Shown here in pieces: positions 1 through 10,682 of a stretch of DNA of 64,000 nucleotides (within the stretch, counting starts at the first letter, position 1; the number at the start of each line of letters is the position of its first letter). Below the pieces are notes generated by a model, which saw nothing but the letters and a program-made list of their open reading frames with translations, ran no database searches and was not told the DNA's origin. The stretch spans positions 105,339,001-105,403,000 of the forward strand of contig JAEOAD010000001.1 in the NCBI GenBank assembly GCA_036365145.1, in the 5' to 3' direction. The DNA is from Orientallactaga sibirica (Eukaryota > Chordata > Mammalia > Rodentia > Dipodidae). Both the position numbers and the translations under genes were made by a program.

Positions 1-65
1 CATAGTTTTGTTTGCTATGGCGAATGCTGCGGGAACTTTTGTAAACATGAGTCTATAAAAAAAAA

Positions 66-330
66 GCTTTATTGAGATATAGTTCACACGCCACACAGTC
101 CACCCATGTCAAACGTGTGATTCAGTAGCCTGAGTGAGTACACTTGGTAATTGTGGCACTACCAGCACAGTCAGTATTTTTGCACCAACTCCCCAATTAC
201 CCAAGCCCCGAGTATCCATTTGTCCTTATTTCCTTTTCCCACAATACCCCCAGTCTAGGTCACTGCCTGTTCTGGACATTTGAGATCATTGACACATGAC
301 ATCTGGTCTTTGGTGATGGCTTCTTTTTCT
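66..330. repeat. Ancient L1M-like LINE remnant
   Basis: This stretch runs from TTTATTGAGATATAGTTCAC to CTTTTTCTTAGCA. The order of phrases (a 'TTGAGATATA.TTCACA' opening, then 'TTCAGTAG', 'TCTGGACATTTGAGAT' and 'TCTGGTCTTTGGTGATGGCTTCTTTTTCTTAGCA') follows the untranslated end of old mammalian L1M elements as I remember it. It is heavily diverged and has no ORF. A second remnant of the same type lies near 5810-6130 in the same orientation. Confidence 0.5.
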
Positions 331-1297
331 TAGCAAAGAAAGGGACTTTTCGTGGAAATCTGACAGAGCTGTCCTCTTGGTTCCGGCCTTCCAGAAGTCC
401 TTGTCCTTTTTGCTCACCACACGTTTGTCACAAGAAGCTAGAAACTCCGAAGCTGACTTTTTGAGTGCACACGAGCCATGTTAGGATGCCGAGTCAACTG
501 TCTGCTGGGTTGGAGCTGGTGCTGGGAGGGGGCATGCCTGCCCACTCCAGTATTTACCTTTACCTCACACGGAGCTCGAGCTTTGGGGGTGTACCAGGGC
601 AGAGAGCATTAACATCTCCCTTGCCGGAACCTCCTCTCTTCTAGTTTGGATTCCTTCCGCACCCCTCTTCGGCTCACTCTCTGGAGGGCGGAATCTTACT
701 TTCCCACTCTGGGCAGCAGCTGTAGGGACTGTTATCAGTGTTGGAACTGGGCTCAGGCCCAAACCCTGCTGGTGCCTGAACTGAAACTGACCCGAGCTTG
801 AGACAGCCAGGTGGTTGTGTGAGAGATGGAGGTGTGCCACCATGCTCGTGGGCCTGTCCCTAGGAGATTTGCCCTGGACAGTCTGGCACACTGAGGACTC
901 TGACAATGGGGACTGTGCTATCTGCTCCCAGGCAGGCCATGCTGCTGCAGATCCAGGGAGGACTTTCATGCCTCCTCCCACTAACACGAGTGGATTCCTG
1001 CAGAGCAGGGGGTGACTTGGCTGCAAGTGCAGAGAGATCATCTCTGTGTTCTATCTTCAGCTACATTCCCCAAGAAGAATGCCTGTTTGGATATTCAGAC
1101 ACCTTGCTGTGAATACAGGGAGCATTCATATTCCAGTTACCCAGATGCTTTTCAACTAGCTACATAAAGGGGGCCAGCACTCATCTTGGTCATTGTAGGC
1201 AATCTAGCAAGAAGAGGTGATTGGGAATGCTGCTTAGCTTTGTGACTCGCCTCTCTCTAGTGATCTGTTGTTTGTTGTCCAACCTTTGGGAAGAAAT
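331..1297. other. Unannotated non-coding stretch
   Basis: I see no gene, recognisable repeat or structured RNA here. The open frames are short, overlap on both strands and lack any conserved-looking protein pattern, so I treat them as chance. Confidence 0.5.
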
Positions 1298-1308
1298 GGA
1301 AAATGAAG

Positions 1309-1510
1309 GACTGGAGGGATGGCTCAGCAGTTAAGGCACTTGCCTGTGAAGCCTAAGGGCCCAAGTTTGATTCCCCAGGACCCAAATAAGTCAGATGCAC
1401 AAGGTGGCACATGTGTCTGGAGCTTGTATGCAGTGGCTAGAGGTCCTGGCATACCCATTCTTATCTGCCAGCCTCTCTCTCACACTCAAATAAATAAATT
1501 TAAAAGAAAG
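1309..1510 (+). mobile_element. tRNA-derived SINE, full length, sense orientation
   Basis: The element has a tRNA-like head (CTGGAGGGATGGCTCAGCAG, then a B-box-like GTTTGATTCCCC), the usual body (AGATGCACAAGGTGGCAC ... CAGTGGCTAGAGGTCCTGGC) and an A-rich AAATAAATAAATT tail. It is flanked by a perfect 11-bp target-site duplication, GGAAAATGAAG, at 1298-1308 and 1511-1521. This shows an intact, fairly young L1-mediated insertion. Confidence 0.92.
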
Positions 1511-1521
1511 GGAAAATGAAG

Positions 1522-3179
1522 CAATGTAATTTTCTGTGTACAACATAGTATTGATGGCACCCAGTCTGAGACTTTATCCGGCGTCTAGGGAACAGGTGAG
1601 GACCATGCTTCTGAGGTGTCTTAATGAATTCAGGTGTTAAGCCGTAAGAGGTGAACTTGGTCCCTGAGCCTGTCAGGCCCCCAGAGATGGGGCTGTCCCT
1701 GGGGTGTTGCCAGCCAGCATGGCTGAGTGGTCATGTGTGTGTGCAATATGGAGGTGCATGGTGTCCATCTGGGTGGGTTTCTGTTTTTCAGGCAGGCGTC
1801 TTTCCAATCTGCACTTCTGACCACAGGTGGAGTTCACACTCCCTTTATGCTTGGTCCCAGACAGAACGAGTTATCTTGATGATTGATGGTCAACCCTGAA
1901 CGGTTCGCTCCTGGTGGGTGTTTGGACTTAAAAGAACACAAAGCATTCTTGATGCTTTCCTCAGGAGCAGCTCTCCCCCCACCCTCCACTCTGCCTTCAC
2001 TTCCCAACCTGCCAGCCTCAGCATGAGTCATCCTGAGAGCCTGCCAGGCCCTCTGCCACCTGCTGCCCTTCCTTGTGGCCTGGATGACAGAGTCCCGGCA
2101 CAAGTTGCTGGCACAGTGTCCAGAAAACAAGCCACACCCCAGGATGATGATGATGATGACGACGACATGTCAGAGCATTGCTTCTCTTTGGAAGGGAGTC
2201 CCTGAAGTCACACACTGGGTCTGGGGCCGCTGGGAGCCTCTGTGTCCATCCCTGGTGAGCTGGCCTTGCCGGTCCACAGAGGAGTGTGTACCCTTGGTGG
2301 TTAGAGGGCACTCATCTACTGACTCACACACCAAAGATTAGGGAGGTTGCTGGTGCCAGCGCCTCTCTTCCTTGAGAACACACATCGTCTTGGACCTTTT
2401 AGATAGTTGGATCAGCTTTACGCAGAACATTCTGGATTTATGAGTTAGACTTGGGCTCAGTGTATTATTTTGTACTTTGGATTCTTTCTTTAAGTAGACC
2501 CAAGATAAATATATCATTGTTTGCCAACTTGCTACCTTCAGTTTTCCCTTCCTTCACAAAGCATGGTTGGAGATTCTAGGAGCTACATAAGATGAAGAGG
2601 TTCCAAAAGCCTAAACACCTGGAGCCTTGCTCCACCCCAGGGTTTTGCCAGACTAACCTTGCTAGTAATGAACCCTGTGGTTCATGCCTTGTTCTTTACA
2701 ATGTCAGGGACACTTAGAGTTGTGGGGCTGGGTGGGACTTTTGTCATATCGCTGCAGGCTATTCAGGGGCGGGGGTTCCTCATCTCCACCCAACAACTTG
2801 GGTTTGGACTTGATGGTTTGGGGTTTGCTTCTGGCTGCCACCACCATCCAAGTTTTTTTATAAACCACATTGGCCCTGTCACACGAAGAATTTCAAACCC
2901 GTATCTTTGACTCAGTGGCTTCCCAGTGGGCGATTGTGTTTCATAGGCGACATCTGGATTCAGGCTGGGTTGTCCAAGTTGGGTGGGGTTGTTTGTCACC
3001 CAGTGAGTAGAGGCCAGGAATGTGGGCAGAGCAGCCCCTCACCACAGAGAAGCACACTCTTGTTGGCACCACAGCTGAGAAGTCCTGCTCACTGGAAAGG
3101 CGTTATTGGATAACTGAAGGATACACTGAGAAACGGGAGAAAATACCTTAAATAAGTAGCAATCCAGTTCGCAAATGTA
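1522..3179. other. Unannotated non-coding stretch with a short GAT/GAC tract
   Basis: No gene or clear repeat family is visible. A (GATGAT/GACGAC) trinucleotide tract at about 2141-2166 gives a run of Asp or Met/Thr codons in chance ORFs. The remaining sequence is of mixed composition. Confidence 0.45.
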
Positions 3180-3716
3180 TGTTTTGTTTTTGGTGTGTAT
3201 GTGGATATATATGTTTGTGTGTTTATGTGTGTATGAATGAGTGCATGCTACAACACATGTGTGGAAGTCAGAGGAAAACCTTGGATCTTGGCCCGCGCCT
3301 TCTACCCATCTTTTATTATTTTATTTTAATTTAATTTAATATTATTCGAGAGAGGCAAGTAGATTGGGCACACCAGGGCCTCCAGCCACTGCAAAATAAA
3401 CTCCAGACACATGTGCCACCATATGCATCTGGCTTATGTGGGCACTGGGGAATCAAACCTGGGTCCTCAGGCTTCGCAGGCTAGTGCCTGAACCACCAAA
3501 CCATCTCTCTAGCCCCGCCTTGTTTTTTGAGGCAAGGTCTCATTGCTCACTGCTGCATTTGCCAGGCTGGCAGGTGGTTCTCTTCTGTACATCTCCCCTT
3601 TTGCCCTAGACATGCTGGGTTTACTGTGCCCAGCTTTTAGGGGGCCTGGGGATCCACACTCAGGTACTCATGTTTGCTTGGCAAGTGCTTGAACCACTGA
3701 ACCGTCTCCCCAAATG
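3180..3716 (-). mobile_element. Old B4-like SINE (antisense) split by a younger SINE
   Basis: Phrases on the + strand (GTGTGGAAGTCAGAGGAAAA, GCGCCTTCTACCC, then TTTTTTGAGGCAAGGTCTCA, GGGGATCCACACTCAGGTAC, GAACCACTGAACCGTCTCCCC) match the antisense order of an old rodent SINE with a tRNA-like head and a B1-like body. The copy is interrupted at about 3311-3516 by the younger tRNA-SINE listed separately. Confidence 0.6.
3311..3516 (-). mobile_element. tRNA-derived SINE, antisense, nested in an older SINE
   Basis: Read on the + strand: a T/A-rich tail (TTTATTATTTTATTTTAATT), CAGGGCCTCCAGCCACTGC, GGGAATCAAACCTGGGTCC and the reversed head CCATCTCTCTAGCCCC. It lies inside the B4-like copy. The sequence GCGCCTT before it and CGCCTTG after it are probably the decayed target-site duplication. 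Confidence 0.85.
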
Positions 3717-3848
3717 TATCCACTCTCCCCAAACGTATGCTCTACCTCCTTTCTTTTCTCATGTTGCCAGTTAGTTACTTTTTGTGATTCAAAAAAACTT
3801 GCTAGTTTGTTAAATAATCTTTAAGAAAGAGAAATGATTAAGATAGTA

Positions 3849-4200
3849 CAGCAGACAGCTTCAGGTTCGCTGAGATGAACTTCCAGACCAGGCACAGTTA
3901 TGGAGAAAGGGATTTATTGAAGCTTACAGATCCAGGGGAAGTTCCACAATGGCAGAAAAAGCTGGCCTGCTCTTACAGGACCAGACACACAGAGAAAGCC
4001 AAAAGCCAAAAGCTACACAGCACAGCACACCTCAGGAACTCCAGCTAGGCACACTTTGCATATCTTTAGATTGAAATCTCAACCCCACCACCACACCTTC
4101 AGATCTGCCCAGTGACACTGCCTCCAGCCTGGTGACTGCAGATGCAAACTACAATAATAAAACACTGAATAAATTGGGGGCCACTATTCAAACTACCACA
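3849..4200 (-). mobile_element. LTR-like or non-autonomous retroelement, antisense
   Basis: On the minus strand this block begins TGTGGTAGTTTGAATAGTGG and ends CTGGAAGTTCATCTCAGCG...GTCTGCTG. It has an AATAAA signal (TTTATT at 3913-3918 on +) about 65 bp before that end. The repeats AGATAGTA at 3841-3848 and at 4200-4207 look like a 7-8 bp target-site duplication. The opening TGTGG and the internal AATAAA suit a solo LTR of the MaLR/ERV type, but the far end does not show a clean CA. No protein-coding remnant is present. The short tandem GCCAAAAGCCAAAAGC near 3998 is internal. Confidence 0.5.
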
Positions 4201-4207
4201 GATAGTA

Positions 4208-4787
4208 ATATGAAAGCCACTAGCTTCCTCTGCTGTAGGTCTCTGGTGCATGGAATGGCTCCCTTCCCACTGTGTTCTGCCTGCTAATGATACAGCAGTG
4301 GGGTTACTATTACTTGGTTTGTCTAAGCAGAACACAAATCCATATTTAGTTTCCTACTCACCTAAGTCCTTATTTAAAAAGTGAGATACTCATAACACTA
4401 AAGCCTTTTTAAGATAGAGTTTCAGATTACCTCTTAGGATTCACATTTTTGCTTTCTAAATCCCATTTTTAAAAGGGATGCCCATCGACAGAATATCATC
4501 ATCTACTGCATGGCTCTTCCATGACATTTCTAGGAAAGCAAATGAAAGGTGTAAATTAAGAAAAGCAAGTGTTTGTGGTTCCCCTTTAACCTTCGGTTGT
4601 GTTAAATGGCTCTGTTGAAGAGGGCTGTCACTGCTCTTGAGAACTCGGGAAAATCCACAGCAAGCCGCACCATTAGTTGCCTTTAGGAGCACAAGATGTT
4701 TGATGTGAAAATTATGCGGACACGTTTAATTGGGTGTATTGTCACCCCACCAGATAGCTACGGAAGGGTGACTTTCCCCCTCCCCTG

Positions 4788-4829
<42 letters not shown>

Positions 4830-5345
4830 CTAAATTGTTTAACTTGAATTTCTTGCTATTCAGAACTGCATTCCCGTGAATCAGAGGCCATTTTTCAATG
4901 CCTTTGTTTTGTGGCATTGTCTGTGTGACCCTACTATAAATTTCTAGACATCTGGAAGGAGCTGGCTACCCATCATCCCTCCCTGATTCAGAGGATGCTA
5001 AGCCCCGTGACCCCTCGTTCTCTCCCGTAATTTACGGGCCTCTTCCTCGATTCCTCGGCAGCCTAGCCAGCAGTGAAAGAAAACAGAAGCTTTCTAGACA
5101 GCGGCTTCCTGTAAAATGGGAATAATAATTCTTGTCCTGCCTGGTTCCAGAGCCACGGATGTCCTTCTTGTAGAATGTGCTTAATGTGGAACAGATACAC
5201 AGATGAAAGGGCACTTCTCCCAGCTTATATTCTGGAATTACAAAAACAGAAAAAGTTCAATTGATCTATATGCCGCCGAGTTCATCCCTTCAAATTGTAC
5301 TCTTCAATGTGGAGGTCAGAGGTGGACATTGGGTTTCTGCCTATT
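4208..5345. other. Unannotated non-coding stretch
   Basis: I see no gene. The one notable sequence is a pure T run, listed separately. The poly-Lys reading frame on the minus strand across it comes from that T run. Confidence 0.45.
4789..4827. repeat. Poly-T tract, 39 nt
   Basis: An uninterrupted run of 39 T. No recognisable SINE body adjoins it on either side, so it is either the expanded tail of a lost or truncated retroposon or a plain homopolymer. Its exact length is unreliable with most sequencing methods. Confidence 0.9.
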
Positions 5346-5349
5346 ATTC

Positions 5350-5790
5350 TCTACCTGATTTTTTGAGACAGAGTCTCTCACTGAACCTAGAGGAATGCAT
5401 TGATTTGCCTAGACTCGTTGGCCAACAAGCCCCAGAGGGCTGCCTGTCTCCACCTCCCCAGCACTGGGATTACACATGCTTACCACAATGTCCAGTTTTT
5501 TTTTTTTTTTTAGGTTATTTGTATTTATTTATTTATTTACTTACTTATTTGAGAGAGACGGAGAGAATGGGCATACCAGGACCTCTAGCCAGTGCAAATG
5601 AACTCCAGATGCATGCATCTGGCTTAAATGGGTACTGGGGAATTGAACCTGGGACCTTGGGCTATGCAGGCAATCACCTTAGTTGCTAAGCCACCCCACC
5701 AGCCCATGTCCAGCGATTTACCAGAGTGCTTGGGAGGCTGAACTTGGGTCCTCATGATTCCCTGGAATGCCCTTTACCAATCAAGGCATG
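5350..5790 (-). mobile_element. Old B4-like SINE (antisense) split by a younger SINE
   Basis: TTTTTTGAGACAGAGTCTCT, then CTCCACCTCCCCAGCACTGG and CACAATGTCCAG on the left; then CTTGGGAGGCTGAACTTGGG and TCCTCATGATTCCC on the right, form one old antisense SINE. A younger SINE at 5496-5705 interrupts it. Confidence 0.6.
5496..5705 (-). mobile_element. tRNA-derived SINE, antisense, nested
   Basis: A 16-nt T tract and (ATTT)n tail are followed by CCAGGACCTCTAGCCAGTGC, GAATTGAACCTGGGACC and the reversed head CACCCCACCAGCCC. The duplication ATGTCCAG at 5488-5495 and 5706-5713 marks the insertion and shows that it split the older copy. Confidence 0.9.
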
Positions 5791-5809
5791 TCTGCAGCCT
5801 TGATTCAGT

Positions 5810-6130
5810 GGCTTTTAGTATATTTAGAGTTAGAATAATTATCGGCACATTCCTACACCCTGCCTATTCTTGTCAAAAACCTCCTCACAAAACTCTACTA
5901 GTGGCACTTCTATTCATCCACTCACCCCTTTCCCAAAACACTGACCAATCTACTTTTGACTTCTATGGATTTGCCTATTTTTAGCATTCAATATGCACAC
6001 AAAATCATGTAATTTGTGGTCTTTTGTGATTGGTTTCTTTCACTTTCCATAAAAATTTCAGGTTCATCTAGGTTGAAGCCTATACCAGCACTTACTTTTT
6101 GTGGTTGAATAATATTCCACTGTATAGCTA
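5810..6130. repeat. Ancient L1M-like LINE remnant
   Basis: The phrases TTTTGACTTCTATGGATTTG, GTGGTCTTTTGTGATTGG, TTTCTTTCACTTTCCATAAA and GGTTGAATAATATTCCACTG occur in the order found in the untranslated end of old mammalian L1M elements. It is diverged and non-coding. Confidence 0.6.
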
Positions 6131-7004
6131 GACTGTTTTAATTTCCAAAATGTATGCCTTTTGGGAGGAAGTTAAGTGTCTGTATTATGGTAATGACTGT
6201 TTAAGGACCAGGATTTCCACGTCTATATTTCAACAAGTCTGTACCTCAACAGACTCTTACCTAGTAGCAGACCTTGGAGCTAGATGATGGCAGAGTTCAT
6301 GATCTCTGAGGCACTAAAGACTTTAAATCAATAAAACAGTAACTATTTCTAGGTAGTTTTTCTGGAGGTTGGAGAAGGATTAAGATCTTATCTCCAGTGA
6401 CTCAAGCATGTCTCAGATAAAGCTGTCTTCCCTTGCCTCCATTTTTTTGCCTTCTGGAAACCCTTGAAACTGGGTTAACAGCCAGCCAGCCAGCAGCCTG
6501 ATCAGTTGAGGTTAGGCCTAGCCTGTGGAATCCTCCCCTTTTGCATTGGGTTTCTTCTTGGTTAGTGCTTGAGACTTTAAGAAGCATAGTTGCTCTTGCA
6601 TTCTGGACATTGGAAAACTCAGTCTGCATTTGCTTTATGGTTGATTGGCTAAAGTCAGGGTTTCCCGGTGCAGGGTGAAACCAGCCTAGGTCAGATTCTC
6701 TAATTGCTACTCTCCAGGGCTGTTTTGGGAACTCATGACCCTTAAGTATTTTGAGGAGAAACCTTTCAAGGAAAACTTAAAACATTTATGTGTGGGCTAT
6801 GCATGTTATATGTATGATGATGGTTTCAACTCATGAAACATGGACCCCCTCAATGATCTTTAAGAGAACCTTAAATGATGGGTGTTGTGTCAGGGCTATC
6901 AGAATACAAAGATACAGTGTCTGGTATTCTCATCCTGCGGTGCGGGGGGTGGTGGTGGCAGTCATTCATTCATTTATAGGTGGGAGGAAATGGGATCAAA
7001 ACAA

Positions 7005-7185
7005 TGAAAGTGCTTGCCCCGCATTCATGAAGCCCTGAGTTTGATCCTTAGCACTGCATGACCTGGACATGGTAGCACATGCCAGTAATCCCAGCACTCT
7101 GGAGGCTGAGACAGAAGAATCAGGAGTTCAAGGCTATCCCTGGCTACATAGGAAGTCAGTTTGAGACCAGATGGGCTACATTAAT
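7005..7185 (+). mobile_element. B4-like composite SINE (tRNA head plus B1-like body)
   Basis: AAGTGCTTGCCCC ... TTTGATCCTTAGCACTGCAT is an ID/tRNA-like head. It is followed by CATGGTAGCACATGCCAGTA, ATCCCAGCACTCTGGAGG and GGCTACATAGGAAGTCAGTT, which is a B1-like body. The junction is seamless, as in the rodent B4 family. Confidence 0.7.
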
Positions 7186-7400
7186 AAACTCCTCTTTACT
7201 CATAAAGATACAGATGTTTGGGTCAGAAGGAGGCAGCTCGAGACTTGCTCTTTCATAGGGGATGGTTTAACCCCTTAGGTCAGGACTCCCACTCACCCTT
7301 TCATGCTGGGAATCCCCAAATTCTGGCATTCTAAGAGAAGTAATTACAGAGCTATGGAGACATTTTGGGTCTAACCCAAGCAAAGAAACCCTGCCTAGGA

Positions 7401-7699
7401 GGGCTAGAGGACGGCTCAGTGGAAGAAGCACTTGCCACACAGTATGAGGACTTGACTTTGGATCCCCAGCACCCGTGAAGTGGGCGCTGTGCCATTAGTG
7501 TCTGGAATTCCAGCAGCATGCCTAGGGCAAGAAGGCCAGAGGAGGCGGGAGGATCTAACAGAAAGCTCATGGGCTAGCTAGCCTGGAAAACAGAGCTGTG
7601 ATTGAAACCCGAAGTTGTCCTCTGACCTCCACACATGCCTGTGCCTGCACTCACATGCACGTCATAAAATAATAATAATTAATGATAATAATAATAATC
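7401..7699 (+). mobile_element. B4-like long SINE, sense, with (AAT)n tail
   Basis: A head (GGCTAGAGGACGGCTCAGTG, TTTGGATCCCCAGCACCC), a body (CAGAGGAGGCGGGAGGATC) and an end (TTGTCCTCTGACCTCCACAC) are followed by an (AAT)n tail at about 7667-7699. Divergence is considerable. Confidence 0.65.
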
Positions 7700-8094
7700 C
7701 CCTGCCTTTGGCCACATCACCATAGTTTAGGCAGGAGGTACTCTAGATACCCTTGGATTTTGCTCATAGGTAATAGAGATGACACCCTAAATGGCCAGGT
7801 GCTATGGTGTGATTCTTTCTGGGGGTGAGGCAGTGGGAATGGAGATCATTTTGGAGCCAGGGATGTTAGCTTTCCTCCGACTTTTTGGTTCTGTGCAAGA
7901 TGATGCCAGGACCCTTCCTGTCTATGGGAATCATTGCTTTTGAATATTTTTTATGTTGAGCTCCTTCTCTTATACCTAGAAGTAACTTCAAAGAAGTCAT
8001 TCCAACTTAACTTTTTTGGGCAATTAACATAGCCTCTGTGTTGCATTTGTCTTCATAAACACCCGAGAAGGTTTCCCTAATGTTTACTCATAAG

Positions 8095-8415
8095 TTAGCC
8101 CCTTGTTTGCACAAGCATTCCGTTATTACACCACGAAGACCCTCTGGGGCTTGATGGTGTCAGGAAACATATTAGCAGAAAATAGTATGTTATTATCTAA
8201 TGCTAATAATTGGTGAGTAGAAATGAGAATGGGGGGACACATAATTGGGGTTCCCGTGGCTAACAAGATGTGGATTATGAAAGCATTTCCAGGAGAAATT
8301 ACAAGGTTGTTTGGGAAACCTGTTATTTGCATTTTAAAGCATTTGACTCCCATTGATAGGGGAGGGAGGGGGCTGTTGTTCAAGCTTCCCTTTAGCCAAG
8401 CAATCTAAATTTCCC
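8095..8415. promoter_or_regulatory. Candidate conserved non-coding element
   Basis: Repeat-free, AT-rich sequence with tightly packed motifs: TTATTATCTAATGCTAATAA, an octamer ATTTGCAT at 8325-8332, and CTTGTTTGCACAAG. Open frames on both strands are short and alternative. It looks like a distal enhancer rather than an exon, but this is judged by texture only. Confidence 0.3.
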
Positions 8416-8457
8416 GCATGGTGAATGAGACTTGCCAACACACTCAACCTCTGTGGG

Positions 8458-8478
8458 TTTTTTTTTTTTTTTTTTTTT
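8458..8478. repeat. Poly-T tract, 21 nt
   Basis: A run of 21 T followed by CACCGCTTAGG. A degraded B4-like fragment with CAGAGGACAACCTTTGACAG (about 8535-8700) follows it, so it may mark an old retroposon. Confidence 0.85.
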
Positions 8479-9419
8479 CACCGCTTAGGTTCATATTAAA
8501 CAGCCTGCTGTCCCTTTGTGGGAAATGATTTGGGCATGTGTGTGTGCACGTGCAGAGCAGAGGACAACCTTTGACAGTCCTCTCCTTCCACACTCTGTGG
8601 GACAGGGTCTTGGAATTGTAACCGGGTTATGGGGGTTCAGGAGAAGTCCTTGAACCCCAAACCCTGAGCTCGCATCTGTTTTCTAACCGAAGAATTGGAC
8701 AAACCAGAGTGAGAAGGATAATTATTAAATTTCACTCCGGGACATGGGAGGGTGCACACACCGGGGAAGGGAAAATGGATCCATCCACGTGTCCTGAGAA
8801 CCTATGTGGGAAGTGAGCATGGGCCTGAACCATGAAAAGGGATTTAGAGAGGAGAGAAGAAAGTGTGAGGAGCTCCTTCCATTTAGAGGCCAGGAGGGGA
8901 TACAGAGCCCATGTGGGAGTGGGGGCAGGGGGAGCTTACCAGGACCTGGACGTTCAGGAATGATGAACAGCAGAAAGAGGGGGCCTGCCCACCTGGTAAG
9001 CATCTACTTATAACCTTAGTGTGGTGGGCCTAACCTTCAGGTACAGGTAAACCAGAGAGAGGGCTGCTTGGTCTGGGCCAGGGGCTGACTCAAGAAGAGA
9101 CCAGCCGTAAAGCCAAGTTTTGGGGCTGAGCTTAACAACCACAATGTGAAGATGAGATTAACATTCTAGGAAAGGGGAACTCTCTCCCAGGAGGGGCTCA
9201 GGTTGTTTATGGAAAAACAGGTCTAGGGGGAACGACTTTTGGTCAAGCGATAAGGAGAGGAGACATCCTTCTCTGATCTCTGGTAGAGATTGCAAAGGCA
9301 GACTTAAGGACATTTCTGCTTTTTATTTCCGGGGCTCTTTCACTCTAAACTACCTCACAAAGCTACCTGAGTCCCTGTCAGGATCACAGATGCACATCCT
9401 ACTCTGCGTCCTGCTTTAC

Positions 9420-9479
9420 AAAGGTGCTTGCTTTATAAAGGTGCAAGCACCTTTAACTCCTAAACCATCTCTCCAGCCC
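9420..9479 (-). mobile_element. Truncated SINE head with a fold-back inverted repeat
   Basis: Only the reversed head of the tRNA-SINE remains (GCAAGCACCTTTAACTCCTA ... CCATCTCTCCAGCCC). Its inner part is joined to its own reverse complement: AAAGGTGCTTGC (9420-9431) and GCAAGCACCTTT (9443-9454) form a perfect 12-bp inverted repeat with an 11-nt loop. Confidence 0.7.
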
Positions 9480-10277
9480 TGCCATATTAGATCCTGATCA
9501 GGCCCTCTTGCCCTTGAGCCCCAGGAGTCTGCCCAGCACTGCTCACATAATATAGCATGGGCTAGCATTCCTCCCCAAAGCTGGCCTGCAAGAAAGTACC
9601 ACCCACTTACAAGAGCCCTGTAATGGTTACTGTTAACAGACGGGCTTGCCAAGCTTTTTGCAGCCTGTGTTTTCTTAAACCCGGGCTTCCTGCCTCAAGC
9701 TCTTCTGTAGCCAGTTGTTGGTGAGTGAGGGACCTTGTCTGTCTTGTGTGTTACCCCTGAGTGTGTTCTCTAGTCATTGGTGTCTGGAGAGATGACACTG
9801 CTAAGAGCCAGCACACTCAGTTCCATATGGAAATAAGGGCTGTTGAAGACAGGGAGGGACTTCACTTCATCTGCTCACCATCCTAGGAAGCAAATGGAAA
9901 CAAGGCTTTGCTGTCCACAAGGATCCAGTGGGTGAATGTCCCTGAAATCAGGGTTGTCTTGTGAAAGGTGTTATTTGGTGACTCAGCCAAAGCTGTTACA
10001 ACTTCATTCTTTTCTTTTTTTCTTTTTCTTTGCATGCCCTAGCCAGCCTCTAAAGTTTAGTGATAGCCTTGACCTTCAGGTTTAGAGGTAATTTCATTTC
10101 CATATTAATTAAAAAGTAAAAGCATCTTCTTCTTTCCTCATAATGACCCAGTAACTATTTCTTTTTTTATGTTAAGCTATATGCCAAACTCTTAAAAAAA
10201 GCACCCACAAACATTTTGTACCCACTTTTCCTTCCCTGCATATGATACCATAATGAACAAAGTATATCTTGTTATTG
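9480..10277. other. Unannotated non-coding stretch
   Basis: No gene or confident repeat is seen. The sequence is of mixed composition, with a pyrimidine-rich run near 10010-10030. Confidence 0.45.
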
Positions 10278-10284
10278 ACTTCTC

Positions 10285-10501
10285 TATTTTTAAATATATT
10301 TTTATTTTTTAATTTATTTACTTGGGAGAGAGAATGAGCAGAGGAAGAGAGAGAAAGAATGGGCGTGCCAGAGCCTCCAGCCACTGCAAACGAACTCCAG
10401 ATGCATGCGCCACCATGTGCATCTGGTCCTGGGGAATCGAACCGAGGTCCTTTGGCTTTGCAGGCAAGCACCTTAACCTCTAAGCCATCTCTCCAGCCCC
10501 A
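10285..10501 (-). mobile_element. tRNA-derived SINE, antisense, full length
   Basis: The tail (TTTAAATATATTTTTATTTT), GCCAGAGCCTCCAGCCACTG, GGGGAATCGAACCGAGGTCC and the reversed head CATCTCTCCAGCCCC are all present. The duplication ACTTCTC at 10278-10284 and 10502-10508 frames it. Confidence 0.9.
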
Positions 10502-10607
10502 ACTTCTCAATATTTGACAGCTGGATTTATAGATAGAGGAAACAAGCCATCAAAACTTCTTTAAAAATCAAGATGTTGCCAATTCCCATTCTTTAAAAGG
10601 AAATATT

Positions 10608-10682
10608 TGTGTGTATGCATGCGTGCGTGTGTGTATGTGTGCATGTGTGTATGTGTGTGTGCGTGTGTGTGTATGCACACGC
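10608..10682. repeat. Imperfect (GT)n microsatellite
   Basis: A run of GTGTGTATGCATGCGTGCGT-type dinucleotides. It also forms the expanded 3' part of the old SINE into which the next element inserted. Confidence 0.85.

Noticed and set aside
1309..1380. tRNA-like sequences with A- and B-box motifs
   Set aside because: These are heads of SINEs, not tRNA genes; no complete cloverleaf is apparent and tails and duplications prove retroposition. The same holds for the other SINE copies.
4789..4827. Poly-T tract as the tail of an antisense retroposon
   Set aside because: No SINE or LINE body could be recognised on the adjoining side, so only the homopolymer is annotated.
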